From positions 16,387,873-16,451,872 of the forward strand of contig OY288257.1 of assembly GCA_958450325.1 (NCBI GenBank): DNA of 64,000 nt, read 5' to 3'. Shown here piece by piece: positions 37,090 through 48,968 of this stretch. Under the pieces are notes generated by a model. The model was not told where the DNA came from, ran no database searches, and saw only the letters and a program-made list of their open reading frames with translations. A program made the position numbers and the translations under genes. Every line of letters begins with the position of its first letter. Positions within the stretch are counted from its first letter, which is position 1. The DNA comes from Agrostemma githago. Taxonomy: Eukaryota > Streptophyta > Magnoliopsida > Caryophyllales > Caryophyllaceae.

Positions 37090-37161
37090 TAGTTCTGCTG
37101 CAGTGGGTAGACACAATGTCCATTTACTTGATGACCAGGGTTCGAACCCCATTGCTAGCAT
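37090..37161 (+). repeat. tRNA-related (SINE-like) insertion
   Basis: Box-A-like CTGCTGCAGTGGGTAG (37097) and a perfect box B GGGTTCGAACCCC (37138-37150), spaced as in a tRNA gene. No convincing cloverleaf acceptor stem or A tail. It sits inside the solo LTR between short AATTCTG repeats. Probably a SINE head fragment, not a tRNA gene. Confidence 0.45.
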
Positions 37162-37762
37162 ATTTTGAATTCTGTTACATCTTTTAAATTTAATTCTACC
37201 ATTTCTATTTAATGATTTATTATACTTTTCTATTTAATGATTTATTATACTATGTGAATAAATTACATGTTATGATATAAAACATAGAAATGCTTATTTA
37301 AGAAATTGATTTATTATTTTTATAAATATCAATTATTTAATATTTTTCAACTTTTATTTTGTATTATAAATAACAATTTAATCATTTATTTAATAAATGA
37401 ATTTATATTCATTTGTAAGAGAAATATAAAATATTATAATTAATTATTGTACATGTCATATGATCTAATACTATTTGCTTAATCGTATGGTTAACATAAA
37501 AAAATTATTTAGTCTTTATGATCGGATAATATGACTTTGATAAATGGTTGTTTTAAGCGACATTGATTTTTATGGTGGAAATTTTATCTTATACTCTAGC
37601 AATTTTATTATACTTTATTTTTATTGATGCTATTAAAATTGTTTGCTCGGTTATGAGCGTTTGGCATGTTAACATGGGGTTATCCATGGTGCCCATATAT
37701 TATCTTTTGGACCTTGTTCCATTTTATATATAGTATGGCTTGAGTATAAGATATCGAGTAGA

Positions 37763-38106
37763 TTTCAGGTTATTGGTTTACTCGAGAAGAGCAATACCAA
37801 ACTGGGTAGGTTTCAGGTTATTGGTCTACCTAGTACCCTGGCATGGTTTCAGGTTATTGGCCTGCTAAGGGTTGACCGTTCCTTATGGAATACTCTTATG
37901 AGTCTATGGATATGTCGTTTGGGGGTCAAGGGTCCGCACTTTTACGCCTTGACTGGTTAAGGGTCCGCACTTTTACGCCTTAATTAGACGTTTTGTCCCT
38001 CGAAAGTCTGGCCAGTCTTAGACACGGGTTCACGGTTATGTGTCCCACCATAGGATTATTTTGGTGTCAGGTTATTGGCATCGAAGTTCAGGGTTTCAGG
38101 TTATTG
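37763..38106 (+). repeat. Short interspersed direct repeats in the solo LTR
   Basis: Three exact copies of TTTCAGGTTATTGG at 37763, 37811 and 37847, a variant at 38065 and another exact copy at 38093, plus two copies of AGGGTCCGCACTTTTACGCC (about 37929 and 37960). They lie in the last quarter of the LTR. Confidence 0.8.
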
Positions 38107-39190
38107 GCCCTGGATGGTGCTCGTTCTTAGCTCGTGTTATTCTATATATTTTTGGTTCGAGTTCTGGAAGGGTGCATAAGCTTTGCATTATATTTATTTA
38201 TATATTGATTTTATTTATTTATTTATTTATTTATCTATGACTGGGTATTATTGACGTTATCATATTTTCCTTGCTATTAATATATGTGATTTTTTTTCTT
38301 ATCACCTTTGATGAACTTTATATGTCATCATGTTTTTAAATGTAGTATATGTTATCTCTTATTATATTCTTGTAATTATGATTAAATTTTCATCAGTCAC
38401 GACTGGGAGGACTCCTAGTTACTCCCCACTGACGGTGGACTTTTATTTTTTTTTCAGGATAATGTGATACTTGATCGTGAATGGGGTTGACTTGAGAGAG
38501 AATTAATATTGAATAATATGTTTAATAATCGAACCTTGTAGTTTTATTTTGATTGGGTTCAATTCCGAGAGTAGTTGTATGCGTTAAGACATATTAATTA
38601 TCTATGTTGGTAACACTCGGATTTAGTTAACCATGGTGTTTCCGCCACCATGGTATATTATTAATATAAGACGCTATAATTATCTATCTTATCTCTTTTG
38701 TTTAAATCCGGGGAGTTACAACAAGCCCAAGTTGCCCGTGTCCGAGAATGTGGATAAGCATCAAGAGACCCTTGCTAGTACACCAAGCAATGGTTTGGAA
38801 GAGATTGAAACCGCCGGTAGAAGTTTCAATTCTCTCCTCCGAGATGATGTGGGGACAAGTAATGAAGATGGGGAACCACAACTTGAGGAAGGTGTGGGGA
38901 TGTGCAACATGGAAAGGAGGCCAAAGCCGTTTTTTGTGCCTCTTGTCAAGGATTTGAAGCTTGCTTGTGATTGGAGGCGATGCTTAGGGAGAAAGAGGTC
39001 GGTGAAGCTCGTAGGATGGATAGACCCCGGAGACAACACGAAAGATGACGTTGGGTCTTTTGAGGACTACTTCTTGCCTCCACCTTGGAGGCCGTGGAGG
39101 ATAGCTTGGCTCGAGCACTCTTTGGGCCTTCATTACGATGTCGGTCGTGCGTTCGACTTGCTCCTCCAAGCCCTTGAGGGCTATGGTTGA

Positions 39191-42100
39191 AGAATGAGAG
39201 TCCACCATCCTCGGTTTGACGGAGTTCCTAAAGAACCGTCATGTTGTATATTCTTCTTTCGAGTACTTGTGTTTGTATTTGTACTTGTGTACTAGCAAGG
39301 GTACTTGTGTTTAGAGTTTGGATTGTGAGCTAGGGAGTTCCTCTTCTTTAGAGTACTTGTGTTTGTATTTGTGTGATTTATCTCTTGATTTTGTTTGTTT
39401 TGTGAAACTCTTGTAATTAATTTGGACTGTTGATGAGCGATGTGAGGGAGGGAATTTGATGGATGTGTTGAGCTTATTTGATAGGTGTGAAGCGAAGATG
39501 AATCTCGAGAGGAATGGTTGTGGGTAGAGTTTGGATTGTGAGCTAGGGAGTCGGTTTTTGAAGCTTAGGATAAGCTTTTGGGTTTGTGGAGAGTTAGAAG
39601 ACTCATCCCGACCGGGAAGGGTGAGGCATCCCGACCGGGAAGGAGCCGTCCCGACCGGGATGAGGGTGTCAAATTTCGAGTTCCTGGAGTGCCATCCCGA
39701 CCGGGAAGGGAGCTTTCCAACCGGGACGGGTGAGGCATCCCGACCGGGACCATCCATCCCGACCGGGATGGTCCCCTGCTCCTTCTTTTGCCTCTTCTTG
39801 GTCATGAGAGCCCACCCAACCACTTTATACCCCCTCCCAACCTCCCTACCTATCCTTGCGCATATCATATGACCCATGCACCTCATTTGCATATCCTCAC
39901 CTCATTTTCTATTCACTTTACACCAAATTTCACATCAAATCCCACCCCCTTATACCTTTGTACTTCAACCATGCGGTATTATCAAGTTTGAAATGGGATG
40001 ACATTGAAGAAGACAAGCTTCGAGCCATTAATGATCATTGAGACGATGGAGCAAGTGAGTTGCTAACCCATGGGTACGGCAACTATCCTTTCTTTTCCGT
40101 TTTTTGTCGCTTGTCTTCCCTTGATTGTCCCCTTCCCCTTGTACACTTGTGTGTCATGGTGTCATGGTGGCCTTCGAGGCCTTGGTATTATTACTCCCGA
40201 CTCTCGATGACGTGATTACTTCGAGAGTCATTTCAAAATCCAAAAAATTACAAGTCTTTTCACTTTATTTTTCACTTTTTGGGATTTAGTCGGATTTAGG
40301 CGGAATCCGGGCTAGGTGACTTGATTACACCTAGCCCTCCCCTCCCATTTCCTTTTATTTCCTTCTTTTTATTTCTTCCCTCATCCATATCTTTTCTCGT
40401 CTCGGCCCATGGTGACTTGACTACACCCCGGCCGGACACTTCCACTTTTCTTCATCTTCACTTTTTGATTTTTAGCTTTATTTTCGTATTTTCTTTTCTT
40501 TTCTTTTGTGTCTCCGCACACTACGATCGAGCATGAGGACATTGCTCGGTTTAATTGTGGGGGAGCGATATTCTAGTATAGTCTAGTTTTATTTTCGTAG
40601 TTTTTCGAAAAAGCTTTAAAAAACCATAAAAATTTGAAAAACTTTCACAAAATTCAAAAATATTTTCTTTTGTGTGTTTTCCTTTTGTATCGTTTTGTCG
40701 TATATTTGTTTTGTGTGCGTGTTTTGCCTCCCATTTTTCCTTATAGGTCGCTCAAATCACCGATAGCTTTGGAGAGCTTTCAAGATATCCGGTAACATCT
40801 TTTCATCCCTTTCTCTTCTTTATTTCTTGTGAAGTTTGGAGGAGGTTTGTGATGTTGTATGCTTGGGTGGAGCTTTGTAAAGTTTGTGGTTGTTTTGGTG
40901 ACTTGTTTGGAAGTTCGGGGTGGTGTTTGTTCTCTTTATGTGTTTCTTGTGTTTTGTCTTGTTTTGTTGCTTTTGTCTCTTTTTCTTTCGTTTTCGTTGA
41001 GTCTTTGTTTTGTGTTGTGTAGTGTGTCATGTGTGTAAACGGTTTTCGAAAACCCGGTTTTGAGGCTAGTGTGCAAGTGTTTACTTTCCCTTTCTAGTGG
41101 TATACACCGAGTCTTGGACTTTAGTCTAGTAGAATGACCCTAAATCAATAGTTTCGTTGGTCCTTTACCTTGAGTCCACCTAGCTTACTAGGGATTTACT
41201 ACGGGATTTGCATTTTGACCATTATGACCACCCACGGTGTGAAAAGGCCTTGGTTGTCGAGTCCCGTCCCTTAGGTGACCGTGTTAGGGATTGTTTGATT
41301 AGTCCAAGTTTTCCACCTTTTTGTGGGTTTGAAGAGGGATCGCGACCCCCGACTTACCCATTTCCCTACCTCCTACATATTTCCACACAATAAAGTTGCA
41401 ATTTGTTGAAATCTCTCTTTCTTGTTGCAAAAAGAAATGCCTACAACTCAAATCAAGCCAAAAGGGCAAAGAAAAGAAAACGAAAGAAAATGAAAGGAAG
41501 AAAAGATTGAAGAAAAAGAAAAGGCACAAAAAGCCAAAAAGAAAATAGAAAAAAAGAAAAAAAATGGCATGGCAACAAACAAAGCAAAAATAAAAATAAA
41601 AAAAGAAAGAAAAATGCCAAAAGAAAACCCGTCTCACAAAAAGAGTCCCCATATCTCAAAAATAAGCCTTTTACCGACTATTGCCGTGAAGAGCCTACCA
41701 AAGGACCGAGTCCCTAGGAAGGATGATAGCGGTAATTGTCGGTCTTCCCTCACTTTGCAATATTATCCACCTTTTTACTTGGACTAGTTAAGCGGTTTTG
41801 GGCATGGGACGACCCTCTTGGCTCATCGCTAAAGGGGGCGGGATCTCACTTACCTACAATGTCGACTAACACCGTGGTTCATCCTTTTTCCATCCCGGCG
41901 ATCGTCCCGTAGTACGTTCTTAGAAGGCTAGGAGGACCTAGGTAAGTTATCAACGTTTTTGTTGCTTTATCGTCATACTATTAGGGTTTAGTTCATTTTG
42001 ATTTGTATGATTAGCTTGGGAACGTTGTCACTTGCCTCGAGTCCTAAACCGGTGCTTCTTTCACCGCTTGTTTGAGGAAGCGGTACTTGTTTTCTTTTGG

Positions 42101-42328
42101 GTGCAACCGATTATTTGTTTGTTTGTATGTTTGTTGGTCTATGTGTTTTGTGTCCGGTTGCATCCACAGTTTTGTCGCAAGACCCCACTTGCCTTGCGGA
42201 GTGCACTTTTCCTCTAAAGTGTACTCGCGTGAGTTGAAAGGGCGTAGGGTGCGCTAACACCTACTCGGCTAGTTTAGTAGTTAGTATGTGCTTACTCGAG
42301 GGCGAGTAAGGGTTAAGTGTGGGTGAGT
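39191..42328 (+). other. Non-coding 3' region of the Athila-type element
   Basis: No domain-bearing frame. Contents: quasi-palindrome array 39603-39775, an isolated GTGGGGGAGCGA purine tract near 40559 (an internal polypurine-like site), an A-rich lysine-codon stretch 41449-41650 and the polypurine tract GTGTGGGTGAG at about 42317-42327, before the 3' LTR. Confidence 0.6.
39603..39775 (+). repeat. TCCCGACCGGGA array, internal copy
   Basis: Seven to eight copies of the motif found in the LTRs, here outside the LTR and in a different spacer context, so it is not simply an LTR fragment. Confidence 0.85.
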
Positions 42329-44051
42329 TGATAAGTGTAGTTTGTATTGCCTAATTTATTGTGTTTTGGTCCCGTTTTCCTTGTGGAATCGCTCCTTGGG
42401 AGCGGTTTTTGGGTTACTTATGCTTCCTTTAGTTCGTTTTAGGTTCCCGGGACCATTCATGAAGAATTGGAACGATTCTGACTCGTTTCATACACTTTTG
42501 GAGCCAACGAAGAGAAGGAACGATCACTCGATGCCTTGGATTCGATCCCGAGACCTTGGGACCCATTCCCGAGCCCCTTAGGCTCGATCCCGAGTCCCGA
42601 GAATCGATGAGAAACCCATGAGAGGCAAGGAGGGACCTTAAAGATCATATTGGAGGCCTACAAGACTCATCCCCGACGGGAAGGACCTCATCCCGTCCGG
42701 GATGAGGTGCACAAATGCGATAGCTTTTGTCCTGGGTCCATCCCGACCGGGATGAGTTCATCCCGACCGGGACCACCTCATCCCGACCGGGAAAAGCAAT
42801 AACACAGCCTGGTGTTATTGATAACACAGCCCGGTCTTATGCTTGATCCCGACCGGGAAGATAGCTTCCCGAACGGGAAGGATGGCCCATCCCGACCGGG
42901 ACCATTCCTTCCCGACCGGGAAGAAGTGCTGTAGCCCGCAATTGCTTCTTTCCTTCTCCTTATTCATTGTAACCCTATATATAGCCCCTCTCTTGTAATC
43001 TTATGTTATGTTCTTGATTACCCATTAAACCCTAGACTACTTTAGCATAGATTAGTCTTTAGTTTATCGTTAATCTTACTTTAGCTCTTGTATTAAGGGA
43101 ATTCTTAAAGAATCCATCCAAGATTGACAACTTTGGTTGATGTATTTGGGTTTTCTTATTATTACAAGTTTCAATCTTTCTTCCTCTTGTTAGTAGGTAT
43201 AATCTTCTTATTCCTTTTACTCCTAATCATTGTTTAATCTTTCAAGTTTTAATCTTTGATTGTTGTTTATTGTTCTTGCTAGTTTCTTTATGTATGTTTT
43301 GTTGTTTGTGTTGATTCATCTTTTTATGGTTAGGATTAGTTTAGTTATGTTTGAGTAGACTCTTGCTAGGGTTAGTAGGGGGATTTGGTGGTTTAGTGGG
43401 TGATTAAGGGTTTGTTTAAGATGTTGGTGGAAGTTTTGGTTGTCTCTTGGTTAGATGCATAGAACATGTATGATGAAATGCTTGAATGACATGTAGATGC
43501 ATATGCTTGTTTTTCTTGCCTTTTCTCTTGTGGGTGATGGTTTGCTCGTAGGTTTGGTTCCCTCATTAGTAGCGAGAGCGTGGTGAGGATGACCTCTAGG
43601 TCGGTCTACGTAGCGAGAGCCCGGACGTAACCTAGCATACGAAAGCACGCTAGTAACCCCGTTTGTCATGTGTGTCGCTAAGTTGGGTTCTTGCGCGAGA
43701 GCGAGGAACCTCTAGGATGGTCTACGTAGCGAGAGCCCAGACTACACCTAGATAACCCGATTACCCCTTCACCTTAGCTCTTCCTCGATCATTCCATCAC
43801 CCTTGAACCCGACCTAATCCTAGCCCTTTTCTTATTTGTTTTCTTTGTCACTTTAGTCATAGTCTTAGCCTTCTCCCCTTCTTATCATTCTAGTTTAGCT
43901 TAGTTCGTTGACCTAATCTCATATTTGGGTGACCTTAGTCTAGACGCCTCATTACCGTCCCCTTGGATTCGACCCGACTTGCCCTATCTACGTGTTAGGT
44001 GTAGTTGGTTATTATTGATCGGTGGGGATCCACGGCAAATTCCTACTATCA
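42329..44051 (+). repeat. 3' LTR of the Athila-type element
   Basis: A 1723-bp LTR, near-identical to 32364-34115. It is shorter by small indels, including loss of motif copies in its array (42665-42930). Confidence 0.9.
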
Positions 44052-44312
44052 CGCAGCCATGGGTCGTCCCAAATACTCATGTTGAACTAATAAATTGATT
44101 TTGTTAAAATCATGCATTACTTTGGTTCATTTCATTGGAAGTAGACAATTCGATAACCATAATGAAATACATTAAAAGAACTCTCACCTATTCTTTAACT
44201 GGAGTATCTAAACCAAACTGAATTGACATCACATTGTCTTAATCAGCCATTATTCTTTCTTTCATTCTGTGATACAATAACTTACATTCTTTACTATTTC
44301 TTTCATTATTTA

Positions 44313-44515
44313 GAATTCTTTTTCTATTTCTTTCATTCTTTTTCTGTTTTGGTCGTTCTTTATTTCAGAAAATATAAATTCTTCATCATTGTTTCATTGT
44401 TTGGAATTCAATTCTTTTTCTTTCATTCTTTTTCTGTTTTGGTCGTTCTCTATTTCAGAAAATATAAATTCTTCATCATTCTTTCATTTTTTGGAATTCA
44501 ATTATGTTTCTTTCA
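44313..44515. repeat. 90-bp tandem duplication
   Basis: Two copies, offset by 90 bp, of a pyrimidine-rich unit containing TTCTGTTTTGGTCGTTCT and CAGAAAATATAAATTCTTCA, with a few differences. No coding role is seen. Confidence 0.8.
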
Positions 44516-44627
44516 TTCAATACAAATAGGATGCTTGAAATATATTAACAAATATTTCAACTTATCAGAAATAGAATACTAAACATGATGCTAAAAATTT
44601 GTAAAAAAAAGTGACAAAGAAGAGAAA

Positions 44628-44819
44628 TCACCTTAGAAGCAACTCAATACCATCAATCTTTGATTTATCGTTGAATTCAGGCCTCTGCCATCTATATATC
44701 ACCTTGACATCCAAATTGGTTAGCCTCACACCTTGGCATAGTGTAGCAATGATAGGATTAATGGCAGCAGATATTTGAGAATGGATGTTAGTACAGAGTT
44801 TGAATATTGTATAATGCAA
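44628..44819 (-). pseudogene. Possible RPA-like OB-fold exon fragment
   Basis: A 63-codon frame whose C-terminal half, DVKVIYRWQRPEFNDK then IDGIELLLR, resembles the OB-fold of plant replication protein A 70-like (DUF223) proteins, where xVxRxW...GIExxLxDE is typical. It ends at AG|GTGATT, a plausible splice donor. No further exons found. RPA-like fragments are common in plant repeats, including Helitrons. The assignment is tentative. Confidence 0.3.
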
Positions 44820-45679
44820 AGTACTATGATGTAGTAATAATAGTAGGGTTTTTAATTGTATTAGGGTTTTTAATAGATTACGTTTTTTAATAGATTGAGA
44901 TTAACAGAGTTTGAATACTATATTACTCGGTTATATAGGCATTAACAGAGTTGTATTAGGATTTTTAATTAAATACTACTCTAATAGATGTATTAGGGTT
45001 TTTAATTATGAAGCCCGGATTAATTAGGCTACTTAAATAATATTCGGATATTAATTGTGAAGCCCCGATTGTGAAGCTTGGTTAGTTAACTTCCCATGCA
45101 AGAATTACTATTTACCATATATTGCTTGAATTCACCTCAATTGAGTATTTTGAAATGCTCAATTTTTAGAGGTGGCATGTCATTGGCAATGGTGTTTTCT
45201 TTAATATATAATAAAGGAAAGGATACACGGTATATATAGAGTTTTATTTTTGGTGGGAAAAAGATGTAAAACTACTCAAAAAAAATTGAATAATGTGATG
45301 AATGAATAGTTTAATGAATTATTTTCACCGCAAAATTAATATTTCAGAATTTTTTTTATTAAAAAAAAGTGATTATTTTTTCACAAATTAGTAATGATTA
45401 GTTTCCACTTTTATAATTTTTTAATGTAAATGAATGCACGGTGCTATGTGATGTATTACTCATGTTTTTTTTGTAATCAAGAAAACCCCAAATTTGGGTC
45501 TATTATTACTTTTTTTTAGTGTATTGTTTATAAATTTGAGTTCGACCCTCCATTAATATTTCATATTTCTCATCACTATTTTTTTAATTAGAAAATTTTG
45601 ACATTTCAAAATTAATTAGGAGATCAAGTAATGTCATGAAATTTTTATTTGGGTTTTTCTAATCCTATATTTTTGGAAA
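44820..45679. other. AT-rich intergenic DNA
   Basis: Repeated TTAGGGTTTTTAAT and GAAGCCC-type blocks at 44850-45080. No gene, RNA or clean transposon terminus recognised. Confidence 0.4.
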
Positions 45680-46543
45680 TCTATATAATAATATAAAAAG
45701 GCAAACTAAGAAGTTTCCTTTCTAATAAGCCGACACGTGGCATGACTACAAGCCGACACGTGGTATCACTACAACTCAATCTTTAAGCTACTAAATGAAG
45801 GTGTTTGGTTTTTTGTTTTAGAAAAAAAATTCTTTGATAATAAGTGTAATTCATTATTGAAGAGTAATATTATTTATCGCTAAGGAAGATTAACAGTTGG
45901 TGACTTCGAAGTATCTTTGTATTTTTATCTATAAATATAATCAAAAGATAATATGTTCCTATAAAAATATTTTTTAACTTATTCTAATTATAAAATACCA
46001 AAATTTAGAATTTAGCATGTTGCTTTTAGAATGACGACATTAATTACACAAATGACATTTATACCCTTCCCTCCTAATTAGTTTCTAATATATTTTTTAA
46101 CTTAATAATAAAGACGATAACGATAATTAAACACATAACTAACGATGTTAACAATTTAAGCGAAAAAATATCAATTGATAACCAACGACGGTAATTAATG
46201 AGATTAACAATAATAAGACACATAATTAACATTTTACAATTAAACGATCATGACGTAAACGATAATTAAACAATTATTTAACACTAAATTTAATCATTTG
46301 CATAAGTTTAAAAAATATTTAGACAAATGATAATTAAACAAGTAATTAACGATTTAAAGATCTAATTTACGTCTATTATAAATATTAATAAAACCCCAAA
46401 CATAAATATTAATAAAACCCCAAAAAATTGTTCCAGAATTCTTCGAGACTATAGAACACTTCGAGGCTAGAACAAAGGTGATATAAATTCTTCTCAACAT
46501 AAAACAAACACGTCCCGTGCGTTTGCACGGGTGAAAAAACTAG
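45680..46543 (+). mobile_element. Non-autonomous Helitron, 864 bp
   Basis: Starts TCTATATAATAATATAAAAA after an A (45679). Ends with a perfect hairpin CCCGTGC/GCACGGG (46514-46531), eight bases and CTAG, then T (46544). Start, hairpin, CTAG and the AT target all match the Helitron rules. No Rep/helicase coding. Confidence 0.85.
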
Positions 46544-47279
46544 TTTTATATGGTAACCCTACTTATTAGTCACCAAAGTAGAATACCAGCAAAGTGATGA
46601 CGTGTCATCACCACAACGAAAGTTTTCCCGCTCAAATATAATAATATACAATAAATAAAATAAATAGGGTATAATATACAATACTACAATATTATACAAT
46701 ATATTCACCAAATATATATATTCCTAATAAGATATCACCAAATAAAATCTATATCTATAAATATTTGAATCTTTTTATGAGCGATCTCATTGGTCTGTTT
46801 CATCAAAACTCAAATTAGGAAAATATCATAAATAATAATAAAAAAATCAATTAGAGAATATTTTAATTATTATAATATATATTTAAACTATTTTATTAAT
46901 GTGATATTTTACAACTTTTAGGTAAAAAGCTTTAGAGTTCATTTTTTGAAAACATTATCGATAAAAAAAATTATAAAATTGAAATAATTAGACTCGTGGT
47001 AAAAAATGCTTTCATTAGAGTATATAAATTTCATATTATTTGTTTCACATTATTTGCTCGAAAAAGTGATGAATTTATTACATATAAAAACAGTAAAATT
47101 ATCTCTCATCGACAATTTGTAATAGGGTGACGAAATTCTGTATTATAAGTATGAGTAATCATCCGTTCTTAGATATCCACCAAAAATATTTTGAGTCTTA
47201 AAAAGCAGTTAAGATTATAAACCTTACGCAGTTATCTCACATCGAAAAATTATGACGGGTTATGGAATTCTACATTATA
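46544..47279. other. AT-rich spacer with one unit of the USE/TATA-like repeat
   Basis: No gene. The last roughly 140 bp (47130-47279) match the repeat units at 53864-54460, with ATCTCACATCG at 47234-47244. The LINE therefore inserted into this repeat. Confidence 0.55.
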
Positions 47280-48447
47280 CTTGGCAACGTAAGCTGGCTT
47301 CGGCTGATATGCTCCTTCAATGCCAAAATCTTTCTCGGGAGGTGGCTGAGCTCCGGTGTCAGGTTGAAACTTTTTGGAGGACGCGGGCTAAAGCTAACGA
47401 GCTTAGGGACGGAGACCGTAATACGTCATACTTTCACCAAAAAGCTAAGCAACATAGACGACGGAATACGATTAGGGGCCTGGAAGATGAGGAGGGGGTG
47501 TGGAGAACGAGGGAGCATGACATTCAACAGATTATCAATGATTACTTCTCGGCACTCTTTTCGACGTCCAACCCATCCGAGATGGTTGTGGCGCTTGACT
47601 GTGTTAATAGAGTGGTGTCAGAGAGCGTGAACGCTAGACTAGAGGAACCGGTTTCAGATAAGGAAGTCCGCGACGCACTGTTCCAAATGCACCCGAATAA
47701 AGCTCCAGGGGGCGACGGAATGAGTGCCCTCTTTTTCCAAAAATATTGAGAGGTTGTGGGAGGTGATGTTTGCGAGTTTGTACGGAGATGGTGGGCGGGC
47801 CAGGTGAACCTCGACGAAGCGAATGCTACTATGGTGGTTCTCATTCCTAAATGTAACGACCCAAGGAAGATTTCGGAGTTTAGACCGATCAGCATGTGTA
47901 ACGTCCTCTATAAAGTAATATCAAAAACTCTGGCTAACAGGCTGAAGCCGTGTCTTGACAGACTCATCTCGGAGAATCAAAGTGCCTTCACACTAGGTCG
48001 TTTGATCACAGATAATGCGTTGATTGCTTTTGAAACCTTCCATTCTATGAAGCGGGGTGGGGAGGGTCGAGATGGGTCTTTAGCCCTGAAACTCGATATG
48101 AGTAAAGCCTATGACCGGGTGGAGTGGAGTTTCCTCGAGGAGGTTATGGACCGGATGGGTTTCTCGACTAGCTGGAGTGGGCGGCTTATGGACTGTGTGA
48201 GATCGGTTTCACATTCTTTCCGGGTGAATGGGAAAGTTGTTGGAGGGGTCAAGCCGACTCGGGGGTTGAGGCAGGGGGACCCGATTTCGCCATATCTTTT
48301 CTTGTTTTGTGCTGATGCGTTCTCGAATATGATAAGGCGAGCAGCAGACGAGGGGAGGGTTCATGGCGCGCGGGTGTGTCGGGGTGCTCCGAGGGTTTAA
48401 CATCTTTTTTTCGCGGATGACAGTATGCTTTTTGCCAAGGCAAATGA
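47280..48447 (+). pseudogene. LINE ORF2, upstream part: reverse transcriptase
   Basis: Contains LRDGDRNTSYFHQKAKQHRR, NKAPGGDGM, the RT blocks FRPISMCNVLYKVISKTLANR and LKLDMSKAYDRVEW, then GLRQGDPISPYLF and the FADD catalytic box (about 48412). In-frame stops at about 47747 (after FFQKY) and 48398 (before HLFFADD) show decay. The CACTA element starts 11 codons past FADD. Confidence 0.88.
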
Positions 48448-48466
48448 CACTACTACAAAACATCAA

Positions 48467-48705
48467 ATAGACAACTGTTTTTTTTGCAATAGACAACTGA
48501 CTTACAACAGTTGAGTAGTTTGGAGTTATATATTAGTCCAAACATAGACATCTGTTTTACAACAGTTGTCTATTCATTAATAAACAACTGGTTTCAAAAA
48601 TAACAGTTGTCTATTTCTTGTATAGACAACTGAGCTTTGAAAATATTAGATGTATATTCGTTAAGTAGACAAGTGTTTTTCTAAAACAACAGTTGTCTAT
48701 AGCGC
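48467..48705. repeat. Left subterminal repeats of the CACTA element
   Basis: About eight copies, in both orientations, of GACAACTG and variants (TAGACAACTGT, AACAGTTGTCTA). In CACTA elements such repeats bind the transposase accessory protein. Confidence 0.8.
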
Positions 48706-48968
48706 GTATATATGGACTATATATTACACATATTTGAACTACATATCACGATTTGAACTATATATTAACGAAACGTAAGAAATGAATATCATATGTAATT
48801 GAACAAGTTTCATTTTTATAAAATCAACCTCCAAAAGGTACAAACCAATATCCAATTACATCGGAAATGTATATAAAACCATATATAATCCAACATAACA
48901 CATCGTCTATATAACCATTATCCAATTACATCCAAAAGGTACAAACAATTATCAAACACAACTTTTTG

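Larger units (their letters stand above)
35260..38720 (+). mobile_element. Solo LTR, 3.46 kb, nested in the Athila-type element
   Basis: Starts TGTAACATCCCGTG, ends GGGGAGTTACA, flanked by ACAAG (35255-35259 and 38721-38725). No internal domain, so it is a solo LTR from unequal recombination. The TGTAACA start and length fit Tekay/Del chromoviruses, but this is not proven. It contains a 70-bp TA microsatellite, a tRNA-like insertion, and short direct repeats near its 3' end. Confidence 0.82.
34413..39190 (+). pseudogene. Gag-like ORF of the Athila-type element, interrupted by a solo LTR
   Basis: It starts at ATG 34413 with a Tyr/Gln/Ser-rich, low-complexity N-terminus. A one-base frame change near 34620-34630 (TATATATTA) leads into the 34600-35310 frame, rich in PQ/NPQY repeats and with a helical segment (LQRSNQEIAIQMQKNQDEFM). 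The solo LTR 35260-38720 interrupts the acidic region; removing it with one ACAAG copy gives an open frame that runs on to the stop at 39190 (end ...LLLQALEGYG). No zinc knuckle, protease or RT is present. The N-terminal composition resembles Athila Gag tails; the C-terminal part is not recognised. Confidence 0.6.
32364..44051 (+). mobile_element. Athila-type non-autonomous LTR retrotransposon
   Basis: LTRs 32364-34115 and 42329-44051 (TGATAAGTG...CTATCA type ends), flanked by the 5-bp duplication CGCAG (32359-32363 and 44052-44056). The primer-binding site is of the Athila type. Without the nested solo LTR it is about 8.2 kb, too short for a normal Athila, and it has one broken ORF and no RT, RNase H or integrase. 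The long post-ORF region (39191-42328) is non-coding. Confidence 0.88.
31052..44078 (-). mobile_element. 5'-truncated LINE split by an Athila-type insertion
   Basis: Flanked by the perfect 18-bp duplication ATGTTGAACTAATAAATT at 31034-31051 and 44079-44096. The 3' end, on the left, has a short A-run (T on the plus strand, 31052-31059). LINE coding is about 1.3 kb, starting at a WDDPWL motif next to the right duplication, so most of the element was lost at integration, as is usual for L1-type LINEs. The LTR element at 32364-44051 interrupts it just downstream of that motif. Confidence 0.85.

Noticed and set aside
37090..37161. Possible tRNA gene
   Set aside because: Boxes A and B are good, but no convincing acceptor and anticodon stems can be formed, and it lies inside a solo LTR. 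Treated as SINE-like.
41449..41659. Lysine-rich frame on plus and Phe-rich frame on minus
   Set aside because: Both are products of one A-rich low-complexity stretch in the Athila 3' region.
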